Origin: Azospirillaceae bacterium
GTDB lineage: Bacteria > Pseudomonadota > Alphaproteobacteria > Azospirillales > Azospirillaceae
Assembly (NCBI GenBank): GCA_028283825.1
Contig: JAPWJW010000001.1
Span: 186,001-250,000 of the forward strand
Reading direction: 5' to 3'
Length of the DNA: 64,000 nt
The translations under genes and the position numbers were made by a program. The notes beneath the pieces are model-generated. The model saw only the letters and a program-made list of their open reading frames with translations, searched no databases and was not told where the DNA came from. Positions 8,960 through 17,433 of this stretch are shown one piece after another. The stretch's first letter is position 1, and each line of letters starts with the position of its first letter.

Positions 8960-9634
8960 GTGATCGATCTGGCGGGCAAACATATCGTCATCACCGGCGC
9001 CGCCGGTGCCCTGGGCGCTGCCGTCGCCGACCGGGCGTTGGAACTGGGCGCACGCCCGATCCTGGTCGACTTCAAGACTTTCCCAGCCTCGGTCGAGGAG
9101 CGTCAGGTGACGGTGGACCTGACCGATGCCGCCGCCACCCGCGACGCGTTGGCCGGCATCGGCGCCATCGATGCCTTGTTCCATATCGCCGGTGGCTTCG
9201 ACATGGGCCCCGCTGTGTACGAAACCACACCGAATCTGTTCGCGCGCATGATGACCATCAACGTGGCGACGCTGCAGAATGCGGTCACCGCCGTGGTTCC
9301 CACCATGCTGGCGCGTGGGCGCGGGAAGATCGTCACCGTCGGCGCGCTGTCGGCCGTGAAGGGCCTGCCGCGCATGGGCGCCTATTGCGCCGCCAAGAGT
9401 GCGGTAATGCGGCTGACGGAAAGCCTGTCCGGGGAACTGCGCGACAACGGCATCAACGTCAACGGCGTGCTGCCCAGCCTGATCGACACCCCCGCCAACC
9501 GTCGCGACATGCCGGACGCCGACTTCAGCCGCTGGGTCAGCCCGCGACAACTGGCGGACGTAATCTGCTTCCTCGGTTCCGATGCCGCCGCCGCCGTCCA
9601 TGGTGCGCTGATCCCGGTGACGGGCAGGGTTTGA
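8960..9634 (+). CDS. Short-chain dehydrogenase/reductase (SDR)
   Basis: The 224-residue protein is a classical SDR, slightly short. The nucleotide-binding motif is TGAAGALG, the strand-4 region reads FHIAGGF in place of NNAG, and the active site contains Ser in GALSAVKG and the YCAAK catalytic pair. The GTG at 8960 is taken as start because GGGGAG lies 7 nt upstream and the frame further upstream is only an extension through the hydrolase gene. Its stop codon overlaps the ferredoxin reductase start (TGATG), implying translational coupling. It probably oxidises a hydroxyl or reduces a ketone on the pathway substrate. Confidence 0.85.
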   Translation: MIDLAGKHIVITGAAGALGAAVADRALELGARPILVDFKTFPASVEERQVTVDLTDAAATRDALAGIGAIDALFHIAGGFDMGPAVYETTPNLFARMMTINVATLQNAVTAVVPTMLARGRGKIVTVGALSAVKGLPRMGAYCAAKSAVMRLTESLSGELRDNGINVNGVLPSLIDTPANRRDMPDADFSRWVSPRQLADVICFLGSDAAAAVHGALIPVTGRV

Positions 9635-10866
9635 TGGCACCGGCCGATGTGCTGATCGTTGGGGCCGGCCAGGCGGGCGCTCAGACGGCCTTGTCCTTGC
9701 GGTTGGGCGGCCATGCCGGGTCCATCCTGATGGTGGGCGACGAACCCGACGCGCCCTATGAACGCCCGCCCCTGTCCAAGGATTATCTGGCCGGTGAACG
9801 TGATGCCGCACGGCTATATCTGCGGCCAGCAGGGTTCTGGGCGGAGCGAAACATCGCCCTGCAGACCCACGCCCATGTGGTGTCCATAGACGCGACCGCC
9901 CATACCGCCACGCTGGAAACGGGCGAAACCATCGCCTATCGCGCCCTGGTCTGGGCGGCGGGCGGACATCCCCGTCCCTTGCCGCTACCCGGCGCCACCC
10001 TGGCCGGCGTCCATATGCTGCGGACCCGGGCTGACGCCGACCGGCTACGGGCGGAGCTGGCCGACGCGATCCGTGTGTGCGTGATAGGAGGCGGTTATAT
10101 CGGGTTGGAGGCGGCGGCGGTGCTGGCCAAGGCCGGGCGCCCCGTCACCGTTCTGGAAGTCCAAGACCGAGTGCTGGCCCGCATGTCGGCCGAGCCCATT
10201 TCCCGCCACATCGAAGCTCAGCACCGGGCCCACGGCGTGGACGTGCGCACCGGTGTCACCATCACGGCGGTGGAAGGGCGGGAGGGTCGGGTCATGGGCG
10301 TGGCGCTGGGCGACGGCACCCTGGTACCGGCCGATATCGTCATCGCCGGCATCGGCCTTCTGCCCAACCAGGCGGTGCTGACCGCCGCGGGGGCGGAGTG
10401 CGGCAACGGCGTCCTGGTGGATGAGTTCTGCCGCACCAGCCTGCCGGACATCTATGCCATCGGCGACTGCGCCAACCACCCCAACGCCTATGCCGGTGGC
10501 ATGCGCGTGCGCCTGGAAAGCGTGCAGAACGCGATCGACCAGGCCAAGACGGTGGCATCGGTCCTGCTCGGCACGCCCCAACCCTATCGCGCTCTGCCTT
10601 GGTTCTGGTCCAACCAGTATGACCTGAAACTGCAAACCGTCGGCCTGAACCACGGATACGACGACACGGTGCTGCGCGGCGATCCAGCCACGGGCAGCTT
10701 CAGCCTGATTTATCTGCGGGCGGGGCGGGTGGTGGCGCTGGACACCATCAATGCGCTGCGCGACTTCAATGCCGGCAAGAAACTGGTGGAACTGGGCGCT
10801 TGCCCCGACCGCGCCGCCTTGGCCGACCTGACCGTTCCCCTGAAGTCCCTCGCCGAACCTTCCTGA
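9634..10866 (+). CDS. FAD-dependent ferredoxin reductase (putidaredoxin reductase type)
   Basis: The 410-residue flavoprotein has FAD-binding GAGQAGAQ near the N-terminus, NAD-binding GGGYIGLE at about 152-159, and YAIGDCANHP near 275-282. The segments YERPPLSKDYL and FWSNQYDLKLQTVG are hallmarks of ferredoxin reductases serving P450 and Rieske oxygenases (rubredoxin, putidaredoxin and terpredoxin reductases). It carries electrons from NAD(P)H to a [2Fe-2S] ferredoxin. The obvious partner is encoded convergently at 11013-11330, and the obvious acceptor is the Rieske oxygenase at 5474-6481; no P450 is present in the window. The start overlaps the SDR stop by one base. Confidence 0.92.
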   Translation: MAPADVLIVGAGQAGAQTALSLRLGGHAGSILMVGDEPDAPYERPPLSKDYLAGERDAARLYLRPAGFWAERNIALQTHAHVVSIDATAHTATLETGETIAYRALVWAAGGHPRPLPLPGATLAGVHMLRTRADADRLRAELADAIRVCVIGGGYIGLEAAAVLAKAGRPVTVLEVQDRVLARMSAEPISRHIEAQHRAHGVDVRTGVTITAVEGREGRVMGVALGDGTLVPADIVIAGIGLLPNQAVLTAAGAECGNGVLVDEFCRTSLPDIYAIGDCANHPNAYAGGMRVRLESVQNAIDQAKTVASVLLGTPQPYRALPWFWSNQYDLKLQTVGLNHGYDDTVLRGDPATGSFSLIYLRAGRVVALDTINALRDFNAGKKLVELGACPDRAALADLTVPLKSLAEPS

Positions 10867-10913
10867 CTTCGGCGGCATACCCCATCGCGGTCCGCCATGG
10901 GATATCGCCATCA

Positions 10914-11000
10914 AAGAAAAGGCCGCCCGCCCCCGGGGCGACGCTGACCCCGGGGCGGACGGCCAAGGCGGGGCTCGCTGCTACGCAGCCGAACGAGCCC
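10914..11000 (-). terminator. Two tandem hairpins ending the ferredoxin transcript
   Basis: Reading the minus strand away from the ferredoxin, the first hairpin has arms GGGGCTCG and CGAGCCCC (10970-11000). The second is a long G/C stem, GGCCGTCCGCCCCGGGG against its near-complement (10921-10964), followed by TTTTCTTTG. The second has the form of a rho-independent terminator for the minus-strand ferredoxin. It can also stop readthrough from the ferredoxin reductase in the other direction. Confidence 0.65.
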
Positions 11001-11012
11001 CGGGAGGAACGC

Positions 11013-11330
11013 TTAGTCTTCCGGGGCGATAGCGACCCGCAGGCCGTCCAGACCATCCGTCATCTTGATCTGGCAGGACAGGCGGGAGCCGGACTGACGA
11101 TGATCGGAACTGTCCAGCAGGTCATCCTCCTGCGCGCTCAGTGCCCCTACAGCTTCCTGCCAAGCGGGATCGACATAGACATGGCAGGTGGCGCAGGAAC
11201 AGCACCCGCCGCACAGCGCCAGGATTTCGTCAAACCCGGCATTCCGAAGAACCTCCATCACCGAAACGCCGGCCTCGGCGTCCACCGCCTTTTCAACACC
11301 AGCACGATCCACGACGGTCAATAACGGCAT
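11013..11330 (-). CDS. Putidaredoxin/adrenodoxin-type [2Fe-2S] ferredoxin
   Basis: The 105-residue protein carries the vertebrate-type ferredoxin cluster pattern C40-x5-C46-x2-C49-x36-C86, with CATCHVYV and the C-terminal SRLSCQI. Two extra cysteines (C43, C44) lie inside the first loop. Such ferredoxins pass single electrons from a flavoprotein reductase to a P450 or Rieske oxygenase. The start at MPLL is preferred to an upstream TTG because GAGGGG lies 3 nt before it and family members begin here. It faces the ferredoxin reductase across a terminator, and the two most likely work with the Rieske oxygenase. Confidence 0.92.
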   Translation of the reverse strand: MPLLTVVDRAGVEKAVDAEAGVSVMEVLRNAGFDEILALCGGCCSCATCHVYVDPAWQEAVGALSAQEDDLLDSSDHRQSGSRLSCQIKMTDGLDGLRVAIAPED

Positions 11331-11506
11331 AGTCCCCTCAAGTCTCAAGGGCCCGCATCGGGCTTTTTATTCCTGCCCGACCATACAGAGCGCCCCTCAA
11401 TTCCGGCATATCCGGCCGCGATTTCCGGTCAACGCATCACATCCGTGGGCAATCGCGCCGGGAACCGGAGGTGTCGTTGTCCCATCCCATGCCGCGGGCT
11501 TAACTC

Positions 11507-11518
11507 GGTTTCGAAACC
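11507..11518. promoter_or_regulatory. 12-bp palindrome in a divergent promoter region
   Basis: GGTTTCGAAACC is perfectly symmetric and lies 38 bp before the SDR start at 11557, in the 226-bp gap between the divergent ferredoxin and SDR genes. The position fits an operator for the plus-strand operon. No second copy was noticed in the window. Confidence 0.35.
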
Positions 11519-11556
11519 TTTATTGGGGCCGAAATTCTCACGTGGGAGAGAGACGC

Positions 11557-12336
11557 ATGCTTATCGATTCTTCGGTCGCCGCCGTGGTTACCGGTGGGGC
11601 TTCGGGCCTGGGCGCCGCCACGGCGCGGGCGCTGGCGGCCCGGGGCGCCAAGGTCGCCATCTTCGACCTGAACGAGGAGGCGGGCCAGCGCATCGCCAGT
11701 GAGATCGGCGGGGTGTTCGCCCGGGTGGACGTGCTGTCGGATGAAAGCGTCGACGCCGGCTTCGCCAAGGCCCGCGCCGCCCATGGGCAGGAGCGCGTGC
11801 TGGTGAACTGTGCGGGCGGCGGCAACGCCATCAAGACCATCAGCCGCGACCGCAAGACGGGCGAGATCAAGCAATTCCCCACCGACAAATTCGCCTGGGT
11901 GCTGATGCTGAACACGGTCGGCACCTTCCGTTGCATCACCCGTGCCGCCGCCGGCATGGCCACGCTGGACACCCTCGATGACGAGCGGGGGGTCATCATC
12001 AACACCGCCAGCGCCGCTGCCCAGGACGGCCAGATCGGACAGGCTGCGTATTCAGCTTCCAAGGCGGCCATCGTCGGCATGACCCTGCCCATCGCCCGTG
12101 ACCTGTCGGCCGAGGGCATCCGCATCTGCACCATCATGCCCGGCATCTTCGACACGCCGCTGATGCAGGGGGCGCCTGACGACGTCAAGGCGGCCCTGGC
12201 GGCCTCGGTCCCCTTTCCCAAGCGCTTCGGCCGTCCGCCGGAGTACGCCTCCCTGGTGCTGGAGATGGTGTCCAACGGCTACCTGAATGGCGAGACGGTG
12301 CGCCTGGACGGCTCCATCCGCATGCCGCCGCGCTGA
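11557..12336 (+). CDS. SDR, type II 3-hydroxyacyl-CoA dehydrogenase-like
   Basis: The 259-residue SDR has TGGASGLG, the NCAGGG loop, Ser in NTASAAAQDGQIGQ and the catalytic pair YSASK. The inserted loop around SRDRKTGEIKQFPTDKF and the segment IMPGIFDTPLMQG resemble the HSD17B10 (SDR5C) group, which oxidises the 3-hydroxyl of acyl-CoAs and of some steroids. The ATG at 11557 is preceded by GGGAGAG at a suitable distance; the longer upstream frame has no family similarity. A crotonase and the fused ACAD follow with 15-nt gaps, so this operon holds dehydrogenation, hydration and 3-hydroxy oxidation steps together. Confidence 0.88.
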   Translation: MLIDSSVAAVVTGGASGLGAATARALAARGAKVAIFDLNEEAGQRIASEIGGVFARVDVLSDESVDAGFAKARAAHGQERVLVNCAGGGNAIKTISRDRKTGEIKQFPTDKFAWVLMLNTVGTFRCITRAAAGMATLDTLDDERGVIINTASAAAQDGQIGQAAYSASKAAIVGMTLPIARDLSAEGIRICTIMPGIFDTPLMQGAPDDVKAALAASVPFPKRFGRPPEYASLVLEMVSNGYLNGETVRLDGSIRMPPR

Positions 12337-12351
12337 AGGAAGGACCTGACG

Positions 12352-13182
12352 ATGGGGCACATCCTCTATGAGGTGCGGGAACGGGTGGCGCTGGTCACCC
12401 TGAACCGTCCGGACCGCAACAACGCCCAAAACGCCGACCTGCTCAAGGAACTGGACGAGACCTTCGACCGGGCCGTGGCCGACGACGGTGTGCGGGTCAT
12501 CGTCCTGCTGGCCAACGGCAAGCATTTCTCCGCCGGACATGACATCGCGCCGGACGTGACGGAGAAGGAACCATGGTCATCCATGTTCGATGACGTGGGC
12601 GAGACCGGCCTGCTGCGCATGTACGACTGGGAGGAAAAGCACTACTTCGGCTATTCGCGCAAATGGCGCGACCTGCCCAAGCCCACCATCGCCGCCGTCC
12701 AGGGCGCCTGCATTGCCGCGGGCCTGATGCTGGCCTGGCCCATGGACCTGATCATCGCGGCGGACGACGCGCGCTTTTCCGACCCGGTGGTGCGCATGGG
12801 CATCGGCGGGGTCGAATACCATGGCCACGCCTGGGAATTCGGCGCCCGCAAGGCCAAGGAGCTGCTGTTCACCGCTGGCTATATCGATGCCACCGAGGCC
12901 CACCGCCTGGGCATGGTGAACCGCGTGGTGCCGCGGGCCGAGTTGGAATCCCAGACCCTGACCCTGGCGGGGGAGATCGCGAAGATGCACCCCCACGCCC
13001 TGCGCATGGCCAAGCGGTCGGTGAACGCCACGCTGGATGCCATGGGTCAGCACCAGGCACTGGCCCATGGCTTCGACCTGCACTCCCTGGGGCACGCCAA
13101 CGCCTGGGCGACCTGGGGCAAGGTCACCACCGCCGGCCTGGCGGAGATGACCCAGGCCAACAAGGAAAGCCGCAAGGCCTGA
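12352..13182 (+). CDS. Crotonase superfamily protein (enoyl-CoA hydratase-like)
   Basis: The 276-residue protein has the crotonase core: LNRPDRNNAQN, the oxyanion segment HFSAGHDIAPD, and QGACIAAGLMLAWPMDLIIAADDARF. Where enoyl-CoA hydratase has its two catalytic glutamates, this protein reads AAGLMLAW and DPVVRMGIGG, so neither Glu is at the usual place. It may therefore catalyse another crotonase-fold reaction such as hydrolysis, isomerisation or C-C cleavage. It sits between an SDR and the fused ACAD, with 15-nt gaps on both sides, and must act on a CoA ester of the same pathway. Confidence 0.87.
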   Translation: MGHILYEVRERVALVTLNRPDRNNAQNADLLKELDETFDRAVADDGVRVIVLLANGKHFSAGHDIAPDVTEKEPWSSMFDDVGETGLLRMYDWEEKHYFGYSRKWRDLPKPTIAAVQGACIAAGLMLAWPMDLIIAADDARFSDPVVRMGIGGVEYHGHAWEFGARKAKELLFTAGYIDATEAHRLGMVNRVVPRAELESQTLTLAGEIAKMHPHALRMAKRSVNATLDAMGQHQALAHGFDLHSLGHANAWATWGKVTTAGLAEMTQANKESRKA

Positions 13183-13197
13183 CGTGATTAGGACTGA

Positions 13198-15405
13198 ATG
13201 ATGAAGCTTGCCCTTTCCGAAGACCAAACCATCCTCCAGGACACGCTGGCCCGTCTGTTCCGCGAGGAATCGACACCGGGGCGGGTACGCGCGGCCGAGT
13301 CCACCGGCTTCGATCCCGCGCTGTGGGCCCAGTTGGTGGAGATGGGCCTGATCCCCATGCGGGCACCGGAGGACAGGGGTGGCGGAGGCTTGAGCCTGCT
13401 GGATGCCCTGCTGGCGGCGACGGAGTCCGGCCGCCACGTGGCGGCCGTTCCCGTCGCCGAAGCCATCACCGCCAGCGCCCTGCTGCTGCGCCTGGATACG
13501 CCCGAGCCCTTGCGGCAACGGCTGGCGCAAGGCGCCGTCGCCACCCTTGCCCTGGCCCCCGTGGTGGAAGGCCAGGTCCAGGTCGTGCCGGCGGCCGCCG
13601 TGGCTGACATCATCGTGATGCGGGAAGGCGAACGCGTCGTGGCCCTGACGCGGCCGACACCCGCCGCCAAGGCACCCAACAGTGCCGACAGCGCCCTTGC
13701 CATCCTGGACCTGTCCGCCGCCGGCGCGGGCGAGCGCTTCGTCATCGGCCAAGGTCCCGCCGCCGCGGATGCCCATGCCGCCGCCGTGGAGGAATGGAAG
13801 CTGCTGACGGCCGCGTCGCTGGCTGGCCTTGCGCAGCGGGCCCTGGAACTGGCGGCCGCGTATTCGGTGGAGCGGGTGCAGTTCAACAAGTCCATCGGCG
13901 CGTTCCAGGGCATCGCCCACCCGCTGGCGGACTCCGCCACCGAGGTTGACGGCGCCAACCTGCTGGCCTGGCAAGCGGCGTGGGCAATCGCGGAAGGACG
14001 GCCCGATGCTGGCGCGGCGGTCGCCATGGCTTACTGGTGGGCGGGGCAGGCGGCGGAGCGCGCGACGCAGCGCGCCCTGCGCACCTTCGGCGGGTATGGC
14101 CTGTCGCTGGAGTATGACGTTCAACTCTACTTCCGCCGCGCCAAGCTGTCCGCCTTGCTGGCGGGCGATCCTGCCCAACTGCTGGACCAGGTGGCCGCGC
14201 GCCTGTGGGATGACGCCCCGGTGCCACTGCCGGACGCCGGCGATATCGGTATCGACTTCGGCTTCGGCGCCAAGGCGGAAGCCTATGCCGCCGAGTTGCG
14301 CGCCTTCGTCGAGGCGAACATGACGCCCGACGTGGTCAAGAAGAAGCACCACTCCACTTCCGGCCACCATGCGGGCTTCCACAAGAAGCTGGCGGAGGCT
14401 GGCCACCTGTTTCCCGACATGGCTGTCGGCGGCCAGCCGGGCCGCGACCGATACGAGGTGATGGCGGCGGCCCCCCTGTGGGAGGATCTGAACTGGACCC
14501 GCACCCCCATCGCCGTGACCGAGTTCGTGGCCAAGATGACGGAGATGTGGTCGACACCTGAAGCCAAGGCCGAGATCATGCCCCGCTTCATCAGCGGGGA
14601 CGCCCTGGGCTGCCTGGGATTCAGCGAGCCGGCCTCGGGCTCGGACGTGTTCGCCGCCAAGCTGGGGGCGGTGCGCGACGGTGACGACTGGGTGGTGAAC
14701 GGCCAGAAGATGTTCACCACCAACGCCCATAACGCCGATTACATCCTGCTGCTGGCCCGCACGGACAATAGCGGCAAGAAGCATCAGGGGCTGACCATGT
14801 TCGTCTGCCCCCTGAACGTGCCGGGCGTGGACATCCATCCCGTCTACACATTGCAGGACGAGCGGACCAACATCGTCTATTTCGGCGATGTACGCGTGCC
14901 TGACCGCTATCGCCTGGGCGAGATCGGCGACGGCGCCCGGGTCATGGCCTCCGCTTTGGGCATCGAGCACGGCGGTGCCGGCTACCATGCGGCGCAGACG
15001 GCGATGATGAAGCACGCGGTGGCGTGGGCGCGCAAACCCCGAAACGGTGTCGCGCCCCTGGCCGACCCAGCCTTGCGCCGTATCCTGGCTCGGGCGGCGG
15101 TGAACGACGCCGTGGCCGAGGTGCTGTGCCGCCGCCAGATATGGGCGGAGGCGCAGGGCGTGCACAACCCGGCATACGGCCCTATGGCCAAGTTGTTCAC
15201 CACCGAAACCATGTACGCCGACGGCCAGGCCATCGTGGCCGCCGCCGCGCCCTGGTCGCTGGTGCGCGGGCTGGACCATGACCTGGACATGGTCGAGGTG
15301 ACCATGCGCCGGGCCCTGGGCATGACCGTCTATGGCGGTACCAGCGAAATCCACCGCAGCCTGATCGCCGAAAAAACACTGGGCATGCCGAATTCCCGCA
15401 GTTGA
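13198..15405 (+). CDS. Fused two-domain acyl-CoA dehydrogenase
   Basis: At 735 residues this is twice the normal ACAD length and holds two complete ACAD folds. The N-terminal half (about 1-350) ends in FGGYGLSLEYDVQLYFRRAK, the pattern of the beta-type partner in heteromeric ACADs. The C-terminal half (about 365-735) has FSEPASGSD, VNGQKMFTTNAH and YGGTSEIHRSLIAEKTLG, the alpha-type pattern. Mycobacterial FadE34 (ChsE3) is a single-chain enzyme of similar length that dehydrogenates steroid side-chain acyl-CoAs and is the closest precedent known to me. The same two halves occur as separate neighbouring genes at 24555/25718, 39091/37918 and 60057/58966. An FAD enzyme, it would pass electrons to ETF. 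Confidence 0.92.
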   Translation: MMKLALSEDQTILQDTLARLFREESTPGRVRAAESTGFDPALWAQLVEMGLIPMRAPEDRGGGGLSLLDALLAATESGRHVAAVPVAEAITASALLLRLDTPEPLRQRLAQGAVATLALAPVVEGQVQVVPAAAVADIIVMREGERVVALTRPTPAAKAPNSADSALAILDLSAAGAGERFVIGQGPAAADAHAAAVEEWKLLTAASLAGLAQRALELAAAYSVERVQFNKSIGAFQGIAHPLADSATEVDGANLLAWQAAWAIAEGRPDAGAAVAMAYWWAGQAAERATQRALRTFGGYGLSLEYDVQLYFRRAKLSALLAGDPAQLLDQVAARLWDDAPVPLPDAGDIGIDFGFGAKAEAYAAELRAFVEANMTPDVVKKKHHSTSGHHAGFHKKLAEAGHLFPDMAVGGQPGRDRYEVMAAAPLWEDLNWTRTPIAVTEFVAKMTEMWSTPEAKAEIMPRFISGDALGCLGFSEPASGSDVFAAKLGAVRDGDDWVVNGQKMFTTNAHNADYILLLARTDNSGKKHQGLTMFVCPLNVPGVDIHPVYTLQDERTNIVYFGDVRVPDRYRLGEIGDGARVMASALGIEHGGAGYHAAQTAMMKHAVAWARKPRNGVAPLADPALRRILARAAVNDAVAEVLCRRQIWAEAQGVHNPAYGPMAKLFTTETMYADGQAIVAAAAPWSLVRGLDHDLDMVEVTMRRALGMTVYGGTSEIHRSLIAEKTLGMPNSRS

Positions 15406-15508
15406 CGGAACTCGTCCATGTCAGAGAGTCTTGACCATGGGCACCCGATGGCGCTTCAGTGGGCTTAACATTGGGTGGTATTCTCGTGATCTTGGACCCG
15501 TACAAATA

Positions 15509-16165
15509 ATGAGCCGAGACCCTCAACCGGTACGGGAAAACCTGCATGGCCAAGCTTTAGGGCGCAAAGGGGCGGAAACCCGCCAGCGCCTGATGGATGC
15601 AACCCGCGCCCTGCTGCGCCAACAGGGCCCGGTTGGCCTCACTGCGCTGCAGATCGCCAAACAGGCCGGCACCTCAGGCCCAACCTTCTATCTCTACTTT
15701 GGCGATACCGAGGATGTGCTGCTGGCCCTAAGCGAGGCGGCCTGCCAGGACACGGACGATGTGGTGGCAAGCCTGAGCGGTCCTTGGCCGGAGAATACGT
15801 TGCCTCAGCATTGCCGGGATTTCATCGATGCATTCTATCGTTACTGGAACCGCCACCGCGAAGTTCTGAACTTCCGCAACTTCCGTTCCGATCTGGGCGA
15901 CGAGCGATTTGATTTGGTGCGCCAACGCTCCGCCATTCCCATCGTCCACGCCATTAGCAGGCGTGTACAGGCGGCACAGGCGGCTGGCACCATGGACTCT
16001 CGTACCGCCATGGCCCGCAGTGTCATTATCTACGCAGCCATTGAACGGCTGGCCACTCGTATTGCTAGCGGTCGCTTTCTGACCGACGACATCAATGCTG
16101 AGGATTTGTACCGGGCGGAGGCGGATATCCTGGTCATGTTGTTCAGCCGGCACTCACCACCGTGA
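15509..16165 (+). CDS. TetR-family transcriptional regulator
   Basis: The protein is 218 residues from the ATG at 15509. The helix-turn-helix region is ETRQRLMDATRALLRQQGPVGLTALQIAKQAGTSGPTFYLYFGDTEDVLLAL, matching TetR in all conserved positions, and the rest is an all-helical ligand domain. In-frame starts at 15431 and 15437 would add about 25 residues, but 15509 puts the HTH at the usual place; none of the starts has a strong ribosome site. It lies 103 nt after the fused ACAD and converges on the SDR at 16175 with only a 9-nt gap. It probably controls part of the island in response to a CoA thioester or substrate. Confidence 0.88.
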   Translation: MSRDPQPVRENLHGQALGRKGAETRQRLMDATRALLRQQGPVGLTALQIAKQAGTSGPTFYLYFGDTEDVLLALSEAACQDTDDVVASLSGPWPENTLPQHCRDFIDAFYRYWNRHREVLNFRNFRSDLGDERFDLVRQRSAIPIVHAISRRVQAAQAAGTMDSRTAMARSVIIYAAIERLATRIASGRFLTDDINAEDLYRAEADILVMLFSRHSPP

Positions 16166-16174
16166 CGGACACCT

Positions 16175-16957
16175 TCACCGCATCAAGTGCCCACCGTTCG
16201 GGCGCAAGATCTGGCCGGTGACGTAGCGGCTGGCATCGCTGGCCAGATACAGCATGGCCAGGGCCGCGTCGCGGGGCTCACCCACGATGCCCAGGGGATT
16301 CTGGCGGGCCCGTGCCGCCAGGAAGTCCGCCCGCCCCTCCTCCGGCACGGCCGACAGCGTCAGGGGCGTCGCGATGAAGCCGGGCGCCACGGCGTTGGCG
16401 CGGATCCCATGCGGCCCCAGCTCGATGGCCAGGGAGCGCGTCAGCATGTTGACCCCCGCCTTGCTGATCGCATACGCGGACAGCTTGAAGGGTGGCGCCT
16501 CGCCGGCGGTTGAGGAGATGTTGATGATGGAACCGCTTCGCCGGGGGATCATCCGCCGCGCGGCCGCCGCGGCCCCCCAGTAACTGCCCTTGAGATTGAT
16601 GGACAGGTGCTGGTCAAGCGTCGCCTCATCCATGTCGACGACGGCGCACAGCCGGCCGATGCCGGCGACATTGGCCCACACGTCGATCTGGCCGAACCGA
16701 TCAATCGCCGCGTCGGCCACCCTCTCCACGGCCGCCCGGTCGGACACGTCCAGCGGCCGGCCCTCGACGGCGATGCCCGCCGCCCGCAGGTCGCCCACCG
16801 CCGCCTCAAGGGCGGCCGCGTTGACATCGGCCAGCATGAGGCGGGCGCCGGCCCCGCCCAGCACAGCCGCCGCCTCCAGGCCTATACCGGACGCCGCGCC
16901 GGTGATGACGGCGACCCGGCCCTCCAGTCGGAACGACCTCTCCAGATCCGCGGACAT
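16175..16957 (-). CDS. SDR family oxidoreductase
   Basis: This 260-residue classical SDR shows TGAASGIG, the strand motif NVAGIG, Ser in NISSTAGEAPPFKL and the YAISK catalytic pair, ending with the usual VTGQILRPNGGH. An upstream in-frame extension of 19 residues is rejected because it overlaps the DUF35 gene and lacks family similarity. It is the last gene of a minus-strand run IclR, CoA transferase, thiolase-like, DUF35, SDR. A 3-hydroxyacyl-CoA or alcohol dehydrogenase role is likely. Confidence 0.87.
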   Translation of the reverse strand: MSADLERSFRLEGRVAVITGAASGIGLEAAAVLGGAGARLMLADVNAAALEAAVGDLRAAGIAVEGRPLDVSDRAAVERVADAAIDRFGQIDVWANVAGIGRLCAVVDMDEATLDQHLSINLKGSYWGAAAAARRMIPRRSGSIINISSTAGEAPPFKLSAYAISKAGVNMLTRSLAIELGPHGIRANAVAPGFIATPLTLSAVPEEGRADFLAARARQNPLGIVGEPRDAALAMLYLASDASRYVTGQILRPNGGHLMR

Positions 16958-16982
16958 GGTCCAGTAATTCCTTGAGTCAGCT

Positions 16983-17393
16983 TCAGGCTGGCGTGAACAG
17001 AGGCAGCCACACATCCTCGTCCCGCTCGAACGTCACCCGCACCCGCATGCCGATGCGCACATCACTGGCGGGAATGCCGACGATATTGGTGGTGAGACGC
17101 AGGCCAGGCTGTTCGTCCAGGTGCACGATGGCGACCACGTAAGGCACCTCAAGGCCGGGACCCCATGACCGCATGTTCAGGGTATAGGTCTCAATGCTGC
17201 CCAGGCCGGACACCGCCTCCGCCGCCAGGCGCTCACTGCGGCAGACGGGGCAAAGGGGTCCTGGCGGATGGAGCCAATGTCCACATTCCTGGCAGCGCAT
17301 CAGGCGCAATTCGCCCTCGGCGCCGCTGGTCCAGAAGAAGCGGTTGCTGTCGTCCAGCAGGGGCAACGTGCGCTGGTAGGTGGGCGTCGTCAT
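16983..17393 (-). CDS. DUF35 (zinc ribbon/OB-fold) acyl-CoA-binding partner protein
   Basis: The 136-residue protein has a rubredoxin-like zinc ribbon, CQEC at 34-37 and CPVC at about 48-51, followed by an OB-fold (about 60-136) with VVAIVHLDEQPGLRLTTNIV. DUF35 proteins pair with thiolase-fold proteins and place the CoA ester in the active site; ChsH2-DUF35 with Ltp2 is the best-known case. The gene lies 40 nt downstream of just such a thiolase-like gene (17434-18600), so a complex of the two is expected. All four zinc cysteines are kept, unlike in the second DUF35 protein at 30783-31163. Confidence 0.9.
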   Translation of the reverse strand: MTTPTYQRTLPLLDDSNRFFWTSGAEGELRLMRCQECGHWLHPPGPLCPVCRSERLAAEAVSGLGSIETYTLNMRSWGPGLEVPYVVAIVHLDEQPGLRLTTNIVGIPASDVRIGMRVRVTFERDEDVWLPLFTPA

Positions 17394-17433
17394 GGGGTTC
17401 CACCCTTAAAGGCTCGGGATAATGGCTGGGGTA

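Noticed and set aside
12577-15354. A 925-codon open frame on the minus strand
   Set aside because: It lies opposite the crotonase and the fused ACAD, which have clear motifs; its sequence is His/Gln/Gly-rich and resembles no family, as expected for an antisense frame in GC-rich coding DNA.
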